From the NCBI GenBank assembly GCA_900541925.1, contig UQMB01000012.1, positions 1-64,000 of the forward strand: a stretch of DNA of 64,000 nt, read 5' to 3'. The translations under genes were made by a program, and so were the position numbers. How positions within the stretch are numbered: position 1 is the stretch's first letter; every line of letters starts with the position of its first letter. Below are positions 1 to 7,758 of the stretch, one piece after another. The notes under the pieces are model-generated. The model ran no database searches. It saw only the letters and a program-made list of their open reading frames with translations, and was not told the DNA's origin. This DNA comes from an uncultured Bacteroidales bacterium (lineage in GTDB: Bacteria; Bacteroidota; Bacteroidia; Bacteroidales; UBA932).

Positions 1-126
1 AAGGCCGAGGGCAAAGCCGAAGAACAATCCGCCATCGCCAGGCGGATGCTGAAGGCGGGGCTTCCACTGAATGTCATCGCCGAATGCTCCGGCCTCAGCG
101 AAGACGAGGTCCGGAAGTTGATGTGA
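1..126 (+). CDS. C-terminal tail of Rpn/PD-(D/E)XK transposase-like protein (partial)
   Basis: The window opens inside this gene. Only the last 41 residues are visible, ending at a TGA at 124-126. The tail begins with a charged AEGKAEE stretch, then ARRMLKAGLPLNVIAECSGLSEDEVRKL, written here only as key parts: an 'A..ML..G' helix followed by 'I...SGLSEDEV'. Rpn-family recombination-promoting nucleases and related PD-(D/E)XK transposase-like proteins commonly end with such an EGKAEG repeat plus a small helix-turn-helix-like tail. The catalytic domain lies outside the window, so the assignment rests on the tail alone and activity cannot be judged. Confidence 0.6.
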   Translation, partial: KAEGKAEEQSAIARRMLKAGLPLNVIAECSGLSEDEVRKLM

Positions 127-141
127 CCCGCACCCAGTCCC

Positions 142-1080
142 CTACTTCACGACATTCTTGTCGTTCTCGAATGACGGTTCCACGACGATGTTGAGCGCCG
201 CTGGAGCTGAGATGAGATTGCCGACGACATTAGTGCGATAGTTGCGCTGAAGCGGCACCAGACTCACCGGCACCGTCGCGACCACTGCATCGGATGCGTC
301 ATAAAGCGTCAGCGTGGTATTGGGACTGACCTCGCGGTCCACTAAAATATAGTTCATCGCAAGATATGTGTACGCAGTCGGGGCTGAGGCTCCGGCTGCC
401 TGCACCATCAAAGGCTCTCCGAGGACTGGTGCGGCAGGGAAAGCCACAGACCCGGCTCCGGACATCTCTCCGGAGAGAAGATTCATCTTGGTATATGCCG
501 CATCGTCGAGCTTGACAGAAGCCTTGACGATAGGGCTTACAGCATCAGCGAGGGCCTTGTCAGCCGCGCTCAGACCATAATTCAGCTGTGCGAACGGGCG
601 CTTGAGCGTCACCGTCTGCGGCGCCTGGTTGTCGGCCACTGTAACTTCCACTACCTTGTAGAAGGCGTCACGGGACTCGTCATTGCCCGCACCGGCGTAA
701 GACACTGTCAACTCGGCATCCTGATAATCAAAACTGTAATGAGCATTGCCCTTGACCTCCGCCCAGAACACCAGTTTGTAGGTCTGGCCGATGATGAGGC
801 GGGTCTCGTATGTAGCCTTGCCGCCGGACATGGGCACGGTCTTGGTGACATCACCGTGCTCAATAAGACGGCCGTCGCGATATGCGATGCAGCGCACGCT
901 GTTGACGCTTTGGCCGTCGGCCACGGACTTGGTGCCGATCTGAGGGGTCTCAAGGGTAAAACATACTGCGGCTTCTTCGCCATCCGGAGCCACGTTCTTG
1001 CTACATCCCGCGGCGAGAAGCGCAAGAGCTAAAGCCGCCATTGACAGATACTTGTTCATATTCACTTTAATTTGTTTCAT
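142..1080 (-). CDS. Fimbrillin-like lipoprotein (type V pilus subunit family)
   Basis: This 312-residue protein is probably an exported pilus subunit. It has a lipoprotein signal ending in LLAAGC (Cys near residue 26). A second start at 1059 (MNKYLS...) gives an equally good signal peptide. Near residue 45 it carries PQIGTKSVADG, also present in the 910-residue neighbour, and near the end VPLQRNYRTNVVGN followed by a terminal strand NIVVEPSFE. In Bacteroidales type V pili the C-terminal strand donates to the next subunit, so this could be a stalk-type subunit (inference). It is the last gene of the fimbrial locus and is separated from the upstream gene by a 174-bp region containing an inverted repeat. 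It resembles the DUF6562/fimbrillin group; the exact family is unverified. Confidence 0.75.
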   Translation of the reverse strand: MKQIKVNMNKYLSMAALALALLAAGCSKNVAPDGEEAAVCFTLETPQIGTKSVADGQSVNSVRCIAYRDGRLIEHGDVTKTVPMSGGKATYETRLIIGQTYKLVFWAEVKGNAHYSFDYQDAELTVSYAGAGNDESRDAFYKVVEVTVADNQAPQTVTLKRPFAQLNYGLSAADKALADAVSPIVKASVKLDDAAYTKMNLLSGEMSGAGSVAFPAAPVLGEPLMVQAAGASAPTAYTYLAMNYILVDREVSPNTTLTLYDASDAVVATVPVSLVPLQRNYRTNVVGNLISAPAALNIVVEPSFENDKNVVK

Positions 1081-1115
1081 GTAAGCGACAACTTAACGGT
1101 TACTATGTAAGCGGC

Positions 1116-1256
1116 AAAAAATAAGTTGCCGCAGATTCGGCAAAGATTTTTGAGGATAGATTTCTTTTTGAAGAAGGAGTGTGCCGGTGGCACATGACTG
1201 ATGAAAAAAGGAATATTGACCAAAAAGATTGCCAAAGGTGATGCAACTTATTTTTT
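1116..1256. repeat. 14-bp inverted repeat flanking a ~113-bp intergenic segment
   Basis: AAAAAATAAGTTGC at 1116-1129 is matched by its exact reverse complement at 1243-1256. The segment between them contains a minus-strand near-consensus -7 box (AATCTTTG, 1141-1148) pointing at the fimbrillin gene ending at 142, and a small hairpin (TGTGCC/GGCACA, 1180-1194). Outside the arms a 14-base motif recurs in direct orientation with one mismatch (1093-1106 and 1255-1268). Invertible promoters of this layout control surface structures in Bacteroidales, but a recombinase gene is not visible here, so invertibility is a hypothesis. Confidence 0.45.
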
Positions 1257-2124
1257 AACGATTACTATATTGGATATTGGTGAGATGGTTGGCCCGGAGA
1301 GGGACGTCCATGAGCGAACGCTGCTCCACGACTCTGCCTCCGTCAGCAGTCAGAGTCAAGGTCAAACCGGCCCGGAAGTCAGCAGCAGCCGGAGCGAAAA
1401 CATATGCGAACGCCAGCGTAGTCTTGCCGCTCACCGTCTCAGGCAGAGAAGTGCAGGCGCTGCCGGAAAACCCCAGTCCGGCACGCTCACCAGTCACATC
1501 CCACGTCTTGAAATCGAACCCGGTGCAGACATCGGAGAGTTCCAGACCGGAAGCCTCAACCCCGGACGGAAGTGCATCAGAGACGATATTGATACGGGCC
1601 AACACCCGCGTGAGCGTCACGCCGAGAGAGCCTTGTCCACCCTCCACATCCGCAACGGCGCAGAACGCGTCAAGAGCCGGGTCGTTGCAGGCAAGAGCCG
1701 ACTCGTTGATTCTGACACGGGCCAGGGAAGCATCAAGCACATAACGCTCAGGGGCGCCGCCTGCCGGGCAAGAATCAGCCCAGAGGAGCAACTTGTACTG
1801 CCTGCCCTTCACCAAACGCAGAGTAATGCCGGCCTTACCGCCGGACATCGATACCGAGCCCCCAGCCTCAGGCAGAGGAATCCAGCCACCGGACTCAAGT
1901 TGATACACGAAATAACGGACACGGTCAGCCTCAACCCCGGAAAGCGTCTCGGCGGCAGGCACTGCATGGCCGCCAGCCCTGGTCGTGATGATGGAAGCGT
2001 CCGCCTGCAGCGAACACTCGGTCTCAGCCCACAGTTCACCCTCCTCCCGTGTGCAGGAGGCGAGTGTGGTGAGCAGCGGCACCACGGTCACGGCAAGCCT
2101 AAATATCAAGTCCTTGAATCTCAT
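1255..2124 (-). CDS. Fimbrillin-like lipoprotein lacking the C-terminal strand
   Basis: This is a 289-residue predicted lipoprotein with the signal ending LTTLASC. It shares the fimbrillin pattern of its neighbours: a central 'SMSGGKAGITLRLVKGRQYKLLLWAD'-type segment (residues about 88-115, described here by its GGKA and KLLLWAD motifs), and VPLRANHLTNIQ at the end. Unlike the 312- and 910-residue paralogues it stops six residues after the TNI motif, so the extra strand seen in them (NI.V.P.F) is missing. In type V pili that strand mediates polymerisation, so this subunit may sit at an end of the fibre; this is inference. It lies 90 bp downstream of the 910-residue gene. Its stop codon touches the inverted repeat at 1243-1256. 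Confidence 0.7.
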   Translation of the reverse strand: MRFKDLIFRLAVTVVPLLTTLASCTREEGELWAETECSLQADASIITTRAGGHAVPAAETLSGVEADRVRYFVYQLESGGWIPLPEAGGSVSMSGGKAGITLRLVKGRQYKLLLWADSCPAGGAPERYVLDASLARVRINESALACNDPALDAFCAVADVEGGQGSLGVTLTRVLARINIVSDALPSGVEASGLELSDVCTGFDFKTWDVTGERAGLGFSGSACTSLPETVSGKTTLAFAYVFAPAAADFRAGLTLTLTADGGRVVEQRSLMDVPLRANHLTNIQYSNR

Positions 2125-2214
2125 ATTTCCCGTCTCAAATCTTGTCCGGACATCTCCGGACCTTGGCAGCCGGCGGCGCGGTCAGGCCCCGCCGGCCGAA
2201 AAAACCCAAAAAGA

Positions 2215-4947
2215 CTACTCAGGAACGACCTCCCAAGCCTGCTTGCCATTGTAGGTGGTCTCAACGGACTTGTAGCCCTCGGCGACGAAGTTCGTGTGTG
2301 CACCTTCGGCAGTATTGTCCGCAGGATTAAAGCCCACGAAAGTGCCGCCATATACAAGAAGCGAGCAATACTCCCTAACATCATCATTAATATTCAGCAG
2401 ATACTTTGGATCATCCGCTTCAAACACGCCACCATAGATATTACAGTAAGCTTTCACAGAAGAAGATGGAGATGTCCAAGCATCAACCAAGATGCATGCA
2501 TTTGCATTGCCGTTTTTGTCAAGACCAGCATGGAAATAGCCACTATATATATTTGTTGTTCCACTGTAAACATATACAGCATTATTGGTAGTATTTCCGC
2601 TACCACCTTCAAACTTCAAGCTGCCATAGATGTTCAGATTTGCTTTTTCTGTCTTTATGGCTGCGGTATTCAAGTTTCCGCTTGTCTTGTTTGAAGGACC
2701 AGTAAATGTGCCATATCCTGACAAATCGAGAGTCGAGCCATAGCAAATCGTCATAACAGAAGTACGATTCTTATTGGCGACCATCTTAGCATTCTTAGAA
2801 AGAGCCATCTTTATGGTCTTATTCATTGGGCTAAGGTATTTGTCTATCGTCATCTCATTATCGATATTCAAGACATAAGAAGCCTTCAATTTATCGTCTG
2901 CCCACAAATTAGCTAAATCAGAACAAGACTTAACTTCCGCCGTACACTTCTCCACCTCATACGTCAGTGGGCTTGCGCTCGCAGCAACTGACGCATACCC
3001 CTCAGCGACGAAATCCGTGTGTGCACCTTCCGCCACACAATCACCAGGGTTGAATCCAACGAAAGTTCCACCCTTGACAACGGCCTTTGCCTTACCCGCC
3101 TTATAGTTGGCATCAATCATATTAATCATGTAATCACAACCACAAGGGCCAGTGCCAGGCCAAGTCTGAGCCAATGAAAAATTGCCTCCATAAACTTCAG
3201 CAACACCTTCCTCCACCTGAATTACGGAAACATTACCCACAAAATCACCACCGTTAATGACTAGTTTCCCGCCATTCTTAACATTAAAAGTATAGCAGTC
3301 CTCCGCTTTGGCCTTAACTGAACCATTACCACTTATAGAAAGCGTACAATTATCCACGTTGACGACAGCATTTGAATTCTTCCAAATGTCAACGATATTG
3401 GCAATCGAATGTTTGTTAAGATTCAGCTCGGCAGAATGGGATACCGCAACACCTGATTTCAGATCAATATCCGCCGTCAAAACGACCTTGTCCGCATTGT
3501 TGAGCGCAGTTTCAAAATTTGCAGCATCATCTACATACCAGGTGACAATACCGGCATTCTCCCCTTTCACGACCTTGCTGACATTGCCGTAGATCTCGGC
3601 GGCCCCCTGCTCTATCTTCAGGGTCGTGATCTTCACGTCCTTGCCGACGACGAGGGTGCTGCCGCTGGTGGTGGCGGTGAGAGTGCCGACTGTCACGCCG
3701 TTAACCTCCACATGGGTGTTAGGGGCGACGATGGTGATTGACTCCGCGTTCTTGGCGGTCACTTTGAGAGTCTGAGGCTTCTGCTCGGCAGCAGCGGCAT
3801 CGTCATACTTGATGGTGATGGACTTGCCGTCCGGGGCCTGTGGAAGAGTGATGGTAACACCCTCTGAAGTCTTCGGGAGGACGATGACATCCGGATCGCC
3901 TGAGACAATCTCCTCCACGGTGACAGCTGTGGCGCCCTTGGCGAACGCGTCATTGGCGGCCGCAAGATTGGCGGCACCGACAACTACACCATAATCAGGA
4001 GCATCGAATGCAGGGTCGACAGTAATGTTCACCTCTGCAGGGCTGGTGAAGAGATTGCCGACAATGTTGGTACGGTAGTTGGCCTGGAGAGGCACATTGC
4101 TGTAAGTGAACTCAGGAGTCGTGCTCTGGGTGCCGGTGGCAGTGAGCGTGAGGGTCACATCAGACAGGGTCTTGGCGTCCTTGCCAACAAGCACATAGTC
4201 CATAGCTACATATTTGTATGTGGCGCCGGCAGCGGAAAGAGTCTCCGTCGGAAGGGCGGCGGCAGCGAAAGTCACATCCGCAGCGCCTGAGACAGTCCCG
4301 TCAAGAAGACTGAGGGTCGTGGCGGCTTTGGTGAGTTTGACCTCGGCGGCGGTCACCTCAAGGCCGGCGGCCTTGGCGGCGGCATAATCCTCGTTCGTCA
4401 CGCCGAAGTTGAGCTGCGCGAACGGACGGTAGAGCTTCACATCGGAAGAGTATGCCCCCGTGATCTCGACATCCTTGAGGACATTGCAGAATGCATCGCG
4501 AGTCTCGTCATTGCCGGCCACGCCAGCATAGTTGACGGTGACGGTCTTGGTCTCCGGGTCGTAGGTATAAGGTGAAGCCGCGGCGCCCAGACACTCAGCC
4601 CAGAAGACGAAAGTGTACTTCTGCCCTGTCACAAGACGTGTGCTGTACTTAGCGGCGCCGCCTGCCATGTCGACCACCTGAGAAGGGGTGGCAGACTCAC
4701 CGGCAGTCGCCGGAGCGATATACTTCAAGTTTCCAGCAGCGTCCTGCTGATACACATGGACGAATACCTTGTTGACGGTCTTACCGTCCGCATAAGACTT
4801 GGTGCCGATCTGAGGCGAAGTGAGAGTCAGCTTGACCTCCGCTTCCCTCCCGTCAGGAGCCACCTCACCGAGGTTCTCCTTCTGGCAGGCTGCAACTGCG
4901 AGAACTGCCAGCACTGCTGTTGCAATAGTTTTAAAATAGTGTTTCAT
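2215..4947 (-). CDS. Fimbrillin-domain lipoprotein with C-terminal beta-helix-like adhesin region
   Basis: This 910-residue protein has a lipoprotein signal (VLAVAAC, Cys 21). A fimbrillin-type domain covers about residues 25-320, with SPQIGTKSYADG near 44 and VPLQANYRTNIVGN near 285. A linker follows, and from about residue 455 there is a long stretch rich in N, G and V with short repeating strands ('INGGDF', 'VYGGNF', 'IYGGVF', 'VYGGTF') that reads like a parallel beta-helix. Two copies of GGTFVGFNP...EGAHT.FVAEGY occur, near residues 625-655 and at the C-terminus. The DNA for the C-terminal half is visibly AT-richer than the N-terminal half, which suggests domain acquisition. A tip-adhesin role is an inference from the architecture. 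Size and position fit an adhesin-bearing subunit of the same pilus operon. Confidence 0.75.
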   Translation of the reverse strand: MKHYFKTIATAVLAVLAVAACQKENLGEVAPDGREAEVKLTLTSPQIGTKSYADGKTVNKVFVHVYQQDAAGNLKYIAPATAGESATPSQVVDMAGGAAKYSTRLVTGQKYTFVFWAECLGAAASPYTYDPETKTVTVNYAGVAGNDETRDAFCNVLKDVEITGAYSSDVKLYRPFAQLNFGVTNEDYAAAKAAGLEVTAAEVKLTKAATTLSLLDGTVSGAADVTFAAAALPTETLSAAGATYKYVAMDYVLVGKDAKTLSDVTLTLTATGTQSTTPEFTYSNVPLQANYRTNIVGNLFTSPAEVNITVDPAFDAPDYGVVVGAANLAAANDAFAKGATAVTVEEIVSGDPDVIVLPKTSEGVTITLPQAPDGKSITIKYDDAAAAEQKPQTLKVTAKNAESITIVAPNTHVEVNGVTVGTLTATTSGSTLVVGKDVKITTLKIEQGAAEIYGNVSKVVKGENAGIVTWYVDDAANFETALNNADKVVLTADIDLKSGVAVSHSAELNLNKHSIANIVDIWKNSNAVVNVDNCTLSISGNGSVKAKAEDCYTFNVKNGGKLVINGGDFVGNVSVIQVEEGVAEVYGGNFSLAQTWPGTGPCGCDYMINMIDANYKAGKAKAVVKGGTFVGFNPGDCVAEGAHTDFVAEGYASVAASASPLTYEVEKCTAEVKSCSDLANLWADDKLKASYVLNIDNEMTIDKYLSPMNKTIKMALSKNAKMVANKNRTSVMTICYGSTLDLSGYGTFTGPSNKTSGNLNTAAIKTEKANLNIYGSLKFEGGSGNTTNNAVYVYSGTTNIYSGYFHAGLDKNGNANACILVDAWTSPSSSVKAYCNIYGGVFEADDPKYLLNINDDVREYCSLLVYGGTFVGFNPADNTAEGAHTNFVAEGYKSVETTYNGKQAWEVVPE

Positions 4948-4980
4948 TGCAAAATGTGTAATTATTTAATTGTTATATAT

Positions 4981-6120
4981 TTAAAATATCAGATTGTATT
5001 CTCCGTCGAAGCCCGGGTCTACTCCGATTCCGCTTCCGGTCGCGAGGGTCAGGAACCGCCCCCGCACCGTGGTGACCTTGCCCCGGACTATAGGTACCGT
5101 GACAGGGTTGCTCAGCGAGAGCATCTTCCCGGACGGGTCGTAAAGCGCCACCTGCACCCCGACGCTGGACTCCGTACCGTTGACCAGCACATAGTCGAAC
5201 CCGATCAGGGCCTCGTCCTCATTGAGCGGCCTGAGGGTCGAGCTGAACTTCATCCCGGTCTTCGCGTCCGTCGGCTTCCTGGTCAGCACATTATACTCCA
5301 CCGGCAGGAACGAGGTGTAGTAGAACACGACCTTGTAGGCCTCCGGGTCGAAGCCCGGCGCCTTGGTCGGATCCCACGGGGCCTTCGTGCCGCCATCAAG
5401 CTTGTCGGAGACGCCGATGCTGCACTCATAGTCAGCCGCTGACGGAACCACGGAGCCCCCGCCAGACGGCCTGCGTCCCTCTATGTAGTCCTGGTATTCA
5501 TTCTTCCCGAGATGGCTCTCCATCGCCTTGGTGACCAGGTCGTAGAGGTCCTCGGCCACGAACTGGAACTTCGCGAGAGGCCTTGACATCTCTATGGTCG
5601 CACCGGATTTCGTGGCGCCGCTGCCCACGCGGACCGCCTCCACGGGAGCCTCCCCGACGAACGCGTCCTTGAAGTCGGTATCGCCCTCATACGGCTCGGC
5701 GACCTTGATGGCGCTGAAGTCCGAGGTGATGTAGTATTTGTCGTCCAGCCTGCCGTCGTCCACATAGTCCGTCCACGCGCGCAGCATATATTCCCCCTCC
5801 GGGAGGTCAATCCTGACACTGTGGTCAGGTTCGCTCACATCCGTCTTGGAGAATGCGAACTCGCGCATCGGGGCGGTGTCGTAGCCCCCCGTATTGAGGG
5901 CGCGGTAGGCCGCTATCTTGTATCGGACATTGAACTCGGACGGGTCGGCCTTGCCTTTCTTGGTGTACTCAACGTCCCGGAACGGCAGGAACTCCGTGTC
6001 GAAATGCAGGCTCACGTCCACATCGGCAGGCGTGGTCTCATCAGGCCACTCATGCACGCACCCGGCTGCAAGCAGCAGCATCGCGGATGCCAGGATCGTA
6101 TGCAGCAGGTTCAACCTCAT
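4981..6120 (-). CDS. Fimbrial lipoprotein, FimB/Mfa2- or DUF6562-like
   Basis: This 379-residue lipoprotein (LLLAAGC, Cys 21) overlaps the end of the DUF3575 gene by 4 bp, so the two are translationally coupled. The N-terminal half contains 'LPEGEYMLRAWTDY' near residue 125 and 'DAFVGE' near 175. The C-terminal part has FDYVLVNG, then VPIVRGKVTTVRG and a final VDPGFDGEYN, parallel to the ending of the other fimbrillins in the locus. Its place directly behind the outer-membrane protein and ahead of the pilins suggests an anchor or accessory subunit similar to Mfa2/FimB. I cannot separate that from a DUF6562 pilin by eye. Confidence 0.65.
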   Translation of the reverse strand: MRLNLLHTILASAMLLLAAGCVHEWPDETTPADVDVSLHFDTEFLPFRDVEYTKKGKADPSEFNVRYKIAAYRALNTGGYDTAPMREFAFSKTDVSEPDHSVRIDLPEGEYMLRAWTDYVDDGRLDDKYYITSDFSAIKVAEPYEGDTDFKDAFVGEAPVEAVRVGSGATKSGATIEMSRPLAKFQFVAEDLYDLVTKAMESHLGKNEYQDYIEGRRPSGGGSVVPSAADYECSIGVSDKLDGGTKAPWDPTKAPGFDPEAYKVVFYYTSFLPVEYNVLTRKPTDAKTGMKFSSTLRPLNEDEALIGFDYVLVNGTESSVGVQVALYDPSGKMLSLSNPVTVPIVRGKVTTVRGRFLTLATGSGIGVDPGFDGEYNLIF

Positions 6121-7379
6121 TTCACGTGGCCTCCTCCATTCCCGAATTTATAATATAGGGAAACCCCGAACGTGTCCGGGAGCAGCCTGACCTCCCTGAC
6201 GCCGCTTTGGGCGACAGGGCCATTGGCCTCGTTGTAGAACTTGTCGTAACGGAGGGAATACACTCCCGCCCCGGCATTGAACTCGATGCCGAGCTGCGGC
6301 ACCTCCTTGAACGGGGCGAGCCTGTAACCGATGCTCAGGCCGCCACCCCATGCCGGGCTGTCTCCGCCGGCGTCCTGGAAGCGCCAATCTCCGCCAAACG
6401 CAAAATTGTACCATGCAAGGCCGGCATGAGCCCCGAGATAAAGCCCTCCGGCGAAGTTATACCTCAACTCGGGCACGAAGCCCAGCATCCTGAACTTGGA
6501 GCTGCGATGGAACCAGTCAAGCCCGGAATAATATACAGGCAGGTTGACACTGAGACTTGTGCCGGGAATCTCCAGCTCCACGCAGACATTCGGCACCAGC
6601 ATCCCAAGGGCCACGGCATTGGTCTTGAGATACAGGCCCCTCGGGCGGATATACTTGAGCGGACGCACCGTAGCCACACCGCTGTCAAGCCCCGAGAAGT
6701 CTTCAATTCCGACCTCCAGCGGGAGCTGCGTGCGGTCGTAGAACTCCTGCAGTTCCTCCTCGCCGATCGTGGCGTCAGGAAGCCTGACCTGGAGGTAGAC
6801 TATCATTTCGAAACGGCGGAGCTCCGGGAACAGGTGCTCCAGCATATATCTCCACGGCTCGCCCCCGCCAAGCGCCATGAGGGAACGCTTGTCCGAGTGC
6901 CCTCTGATCATGAGCATAAGCTCGGAGATGACGTCATCGCGCATCGGGACGTCGCGGTCCGCCTCCACGAGGGAGAGGAGTTCCGCCCATGGCTCGGTCT
7001 CAAGGCTCACCTCCGTCGCGATGCCGTCAAGCGGCAGCTGCCGCCGGGCCCATGAGAGCACGCTTGCCGTCCTTGCCTTGACGAGGCGTTCGTTGACCTC
7101 CCGGCTTCCTTCCGGGGAGCAGCTTATGACGAAGTGGATTTCCTTGACGACTGACTGGCGGCGGTTTTCTATGATGCTGAGGAGATTGCCGGTGAAAGTA
7201 TCCGCCCTCTGGCCGTTGCCTTCGTAGGTACGGTCAAACACGGACTTCCCTTGGCGGAAGTACACAGAAAGGGTATCGGAATAGTTTTGGGCATGAAGAG
7301 ACACGCTTGCGACAAGCAGTGTCAGGACAGTTGTCCATCTAAATTTCGCCCCCCCCTTATTGATTGACAATAAGCGCAT
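6117..7379 (-). CDS. DUF3575 outer-membrane protein of the fimbrial operon
   Basis: The protein is 420 residues from the ATG at 7379. That start is chosen because it is followed by a signal peptide (TTVLTLLVASVSLHAQ), preceded by an AAAGGAG ribosome site (7391-7397) and lies downstream of a consensus promoter; an upstream in-frame extension to 7604 would run through the promoter and the tryptophan leader on the other strand. Residues about 35-240 form a degenerate OmpA-like periplasmic region (YFRQGKSVFD at its start). Residues 250-420 are an eight-strand-barrel-like DUF3575 region ending in LYYKFGNGGGHVK. DUF3575 proteins accompany fimbrillin genes in Bacteroidales. An uninterrupted run of eight G lies at codons 8-11 (7349-7356), a possible slippage site. 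Confidence 0.8.
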   Translation of the reverse strand: MRLLSINKGGAKFRWTTVLTLLVASVSLHAQNYSDTLSVYFRQGKSVFDRTYEGNGQRADTFTGNLLSIIENRRQSVVKEIHFVISCSPEGSREVNERLVKARTASVLSWARRQLPLDGIATEVSLETEPWAELLSLVEADRDVPMRDDVISELMLMIRGHSDKRSLMALGGGEPWRYMLEHLFPELRRFEMIVYLQVRLPDATIGEEELQEFYDRTQLPLEVGIEDFSGLDSGVATVRPLKYIRPRGLYLKTNAVALGMLVPNVCVELEIPGTSLSVNLPVYYSGLDWFHRSSKFRMLGFVPELRYNFAGGLYLGAHAGLAWYNFAFGGDWRFQDAGGDSPAWGGGLSIGYRLAPFKEVPQLGIEFNAGAGVYSLRYDKFYNEANGPVAQSGVREVRLLPDTFGVSLYYKFGNGGGHVK

Positions 7380-7416
7380 TGCATTTCTAACTCCTTTCGC
7401 GAATTGCTCGTGGCGG

Positions 7417-7447
7417 CAAAAGTACAAATTTCTCGCCGCCCATGCAA
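7417..7447 (-). promoter_or_regulatory. Promoter of the fimbrial operon
   Basis: On the minus strand TTG (7445-7447) is followed after 20 nt by a perfect -7 box TACTTTTG (7417-7424). Transcription would start near 7410, about 30 nt before the DUF3575 start at 7379. Confidence 0.75.
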
Positions 7448-7532
7448 GGAATTTTTCAATTATTTCTCTCCGGGTATGGTTCCGGCAGCCGGCCCGGCTC
7501 CCGCGCCCCGGTTTTGCAATTTTTTCAAAAAG

Positions 7533-7566
7533 TTCTTGCATATTCCGGACAAACTCCCTACCTTGG
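7533..7566 (+). promoter_or_regulatory. Promoter of the tryptophan leader and trpB2
   Basis: TTCTTG (7533-7538) is followed after 20 nt by TACCTTGG (7559-7566), one base off TAnnTTTG. Transcription would begin near 7572, about 20 nt before the leader peptide start. Together with the fimbrial promoter, the leader and the attenuator this accounts for the 379-bp gap between the two large genes. Confidence 0.65.
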
Positions 7567-7591
7567 CACCCGGAAACAAAACGAAAGAGAA

Positions 7592-7645
7592 ATGTATTTG
7601 TCAAACAACTGGTGGTGGCGCTCTTACTTCTTACCCGAGTCGTAG
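7592..7645 (+). CDS. trpL: Tryptophan leader peptide
   Basis: A 17-codon reading frame encodes MYLSNNWWWRSYFLPES, with three consecutive Trp codons at positions 7-9, followed by TAG. A purine-rich AAAGAGA precedes the ATG. It sits between a consensus-like promoter and an intrinsic-terminator-like hairpin, ahead of a tryptophan synthase beta gene, which is the classical layout of a ribosome-mediated attenuator. Stalling at the Trp codons when charged tRNA-Trp is scarce would favour an alternative fold and read-through. Tyr and Phe codons follow the Trp run. The competing fold could not be settled by eye. Confidence 0.85.
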   Translation: MYLSNNWWWRSYFLPES

Positions 7646-7690
7646 GAGGCTTTCGCCGTAGTGTTGTCCCGACAATATGAGATACCTCAG

Positions 7691-7720
7691 GCCCCGCCGC
7701 GACTGCGACGGGGCTTATTT
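7691..7720 (+). terminator. trp attenuator hairpin
   Basis: GCCCCGCCGC (7691-7700) pairs with GCGACGGGGC (7705-7714), with one C-A mismatch and a GACT loop, followed by TTATTTAAT. It lies 46 nt after the leader peptide stop and 45 nt before the trpB2 start. The T-rich tail is short, so termination is probably partial. Confidence 0.7.
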
Positions 7721-7758
7721 AATATGTATAAATGTTTAATCGCTAATATCACAAAATC

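Noticed and set aside
1201..2694. Plus-strand open frame of 497 codons
   Set aside because: It is antisense to two fimbrillin genes, has a composition of Arg, Ser and His typical of shadow frames, and shows no recognisable domain.
7380..7604. 75-codon N-terminal extension of the DUF3575 protein
   Set aside because: It would pass through a consensus promoter and the tryptophan leader region; a signal peptide and ribosome site mark 7379 as start.
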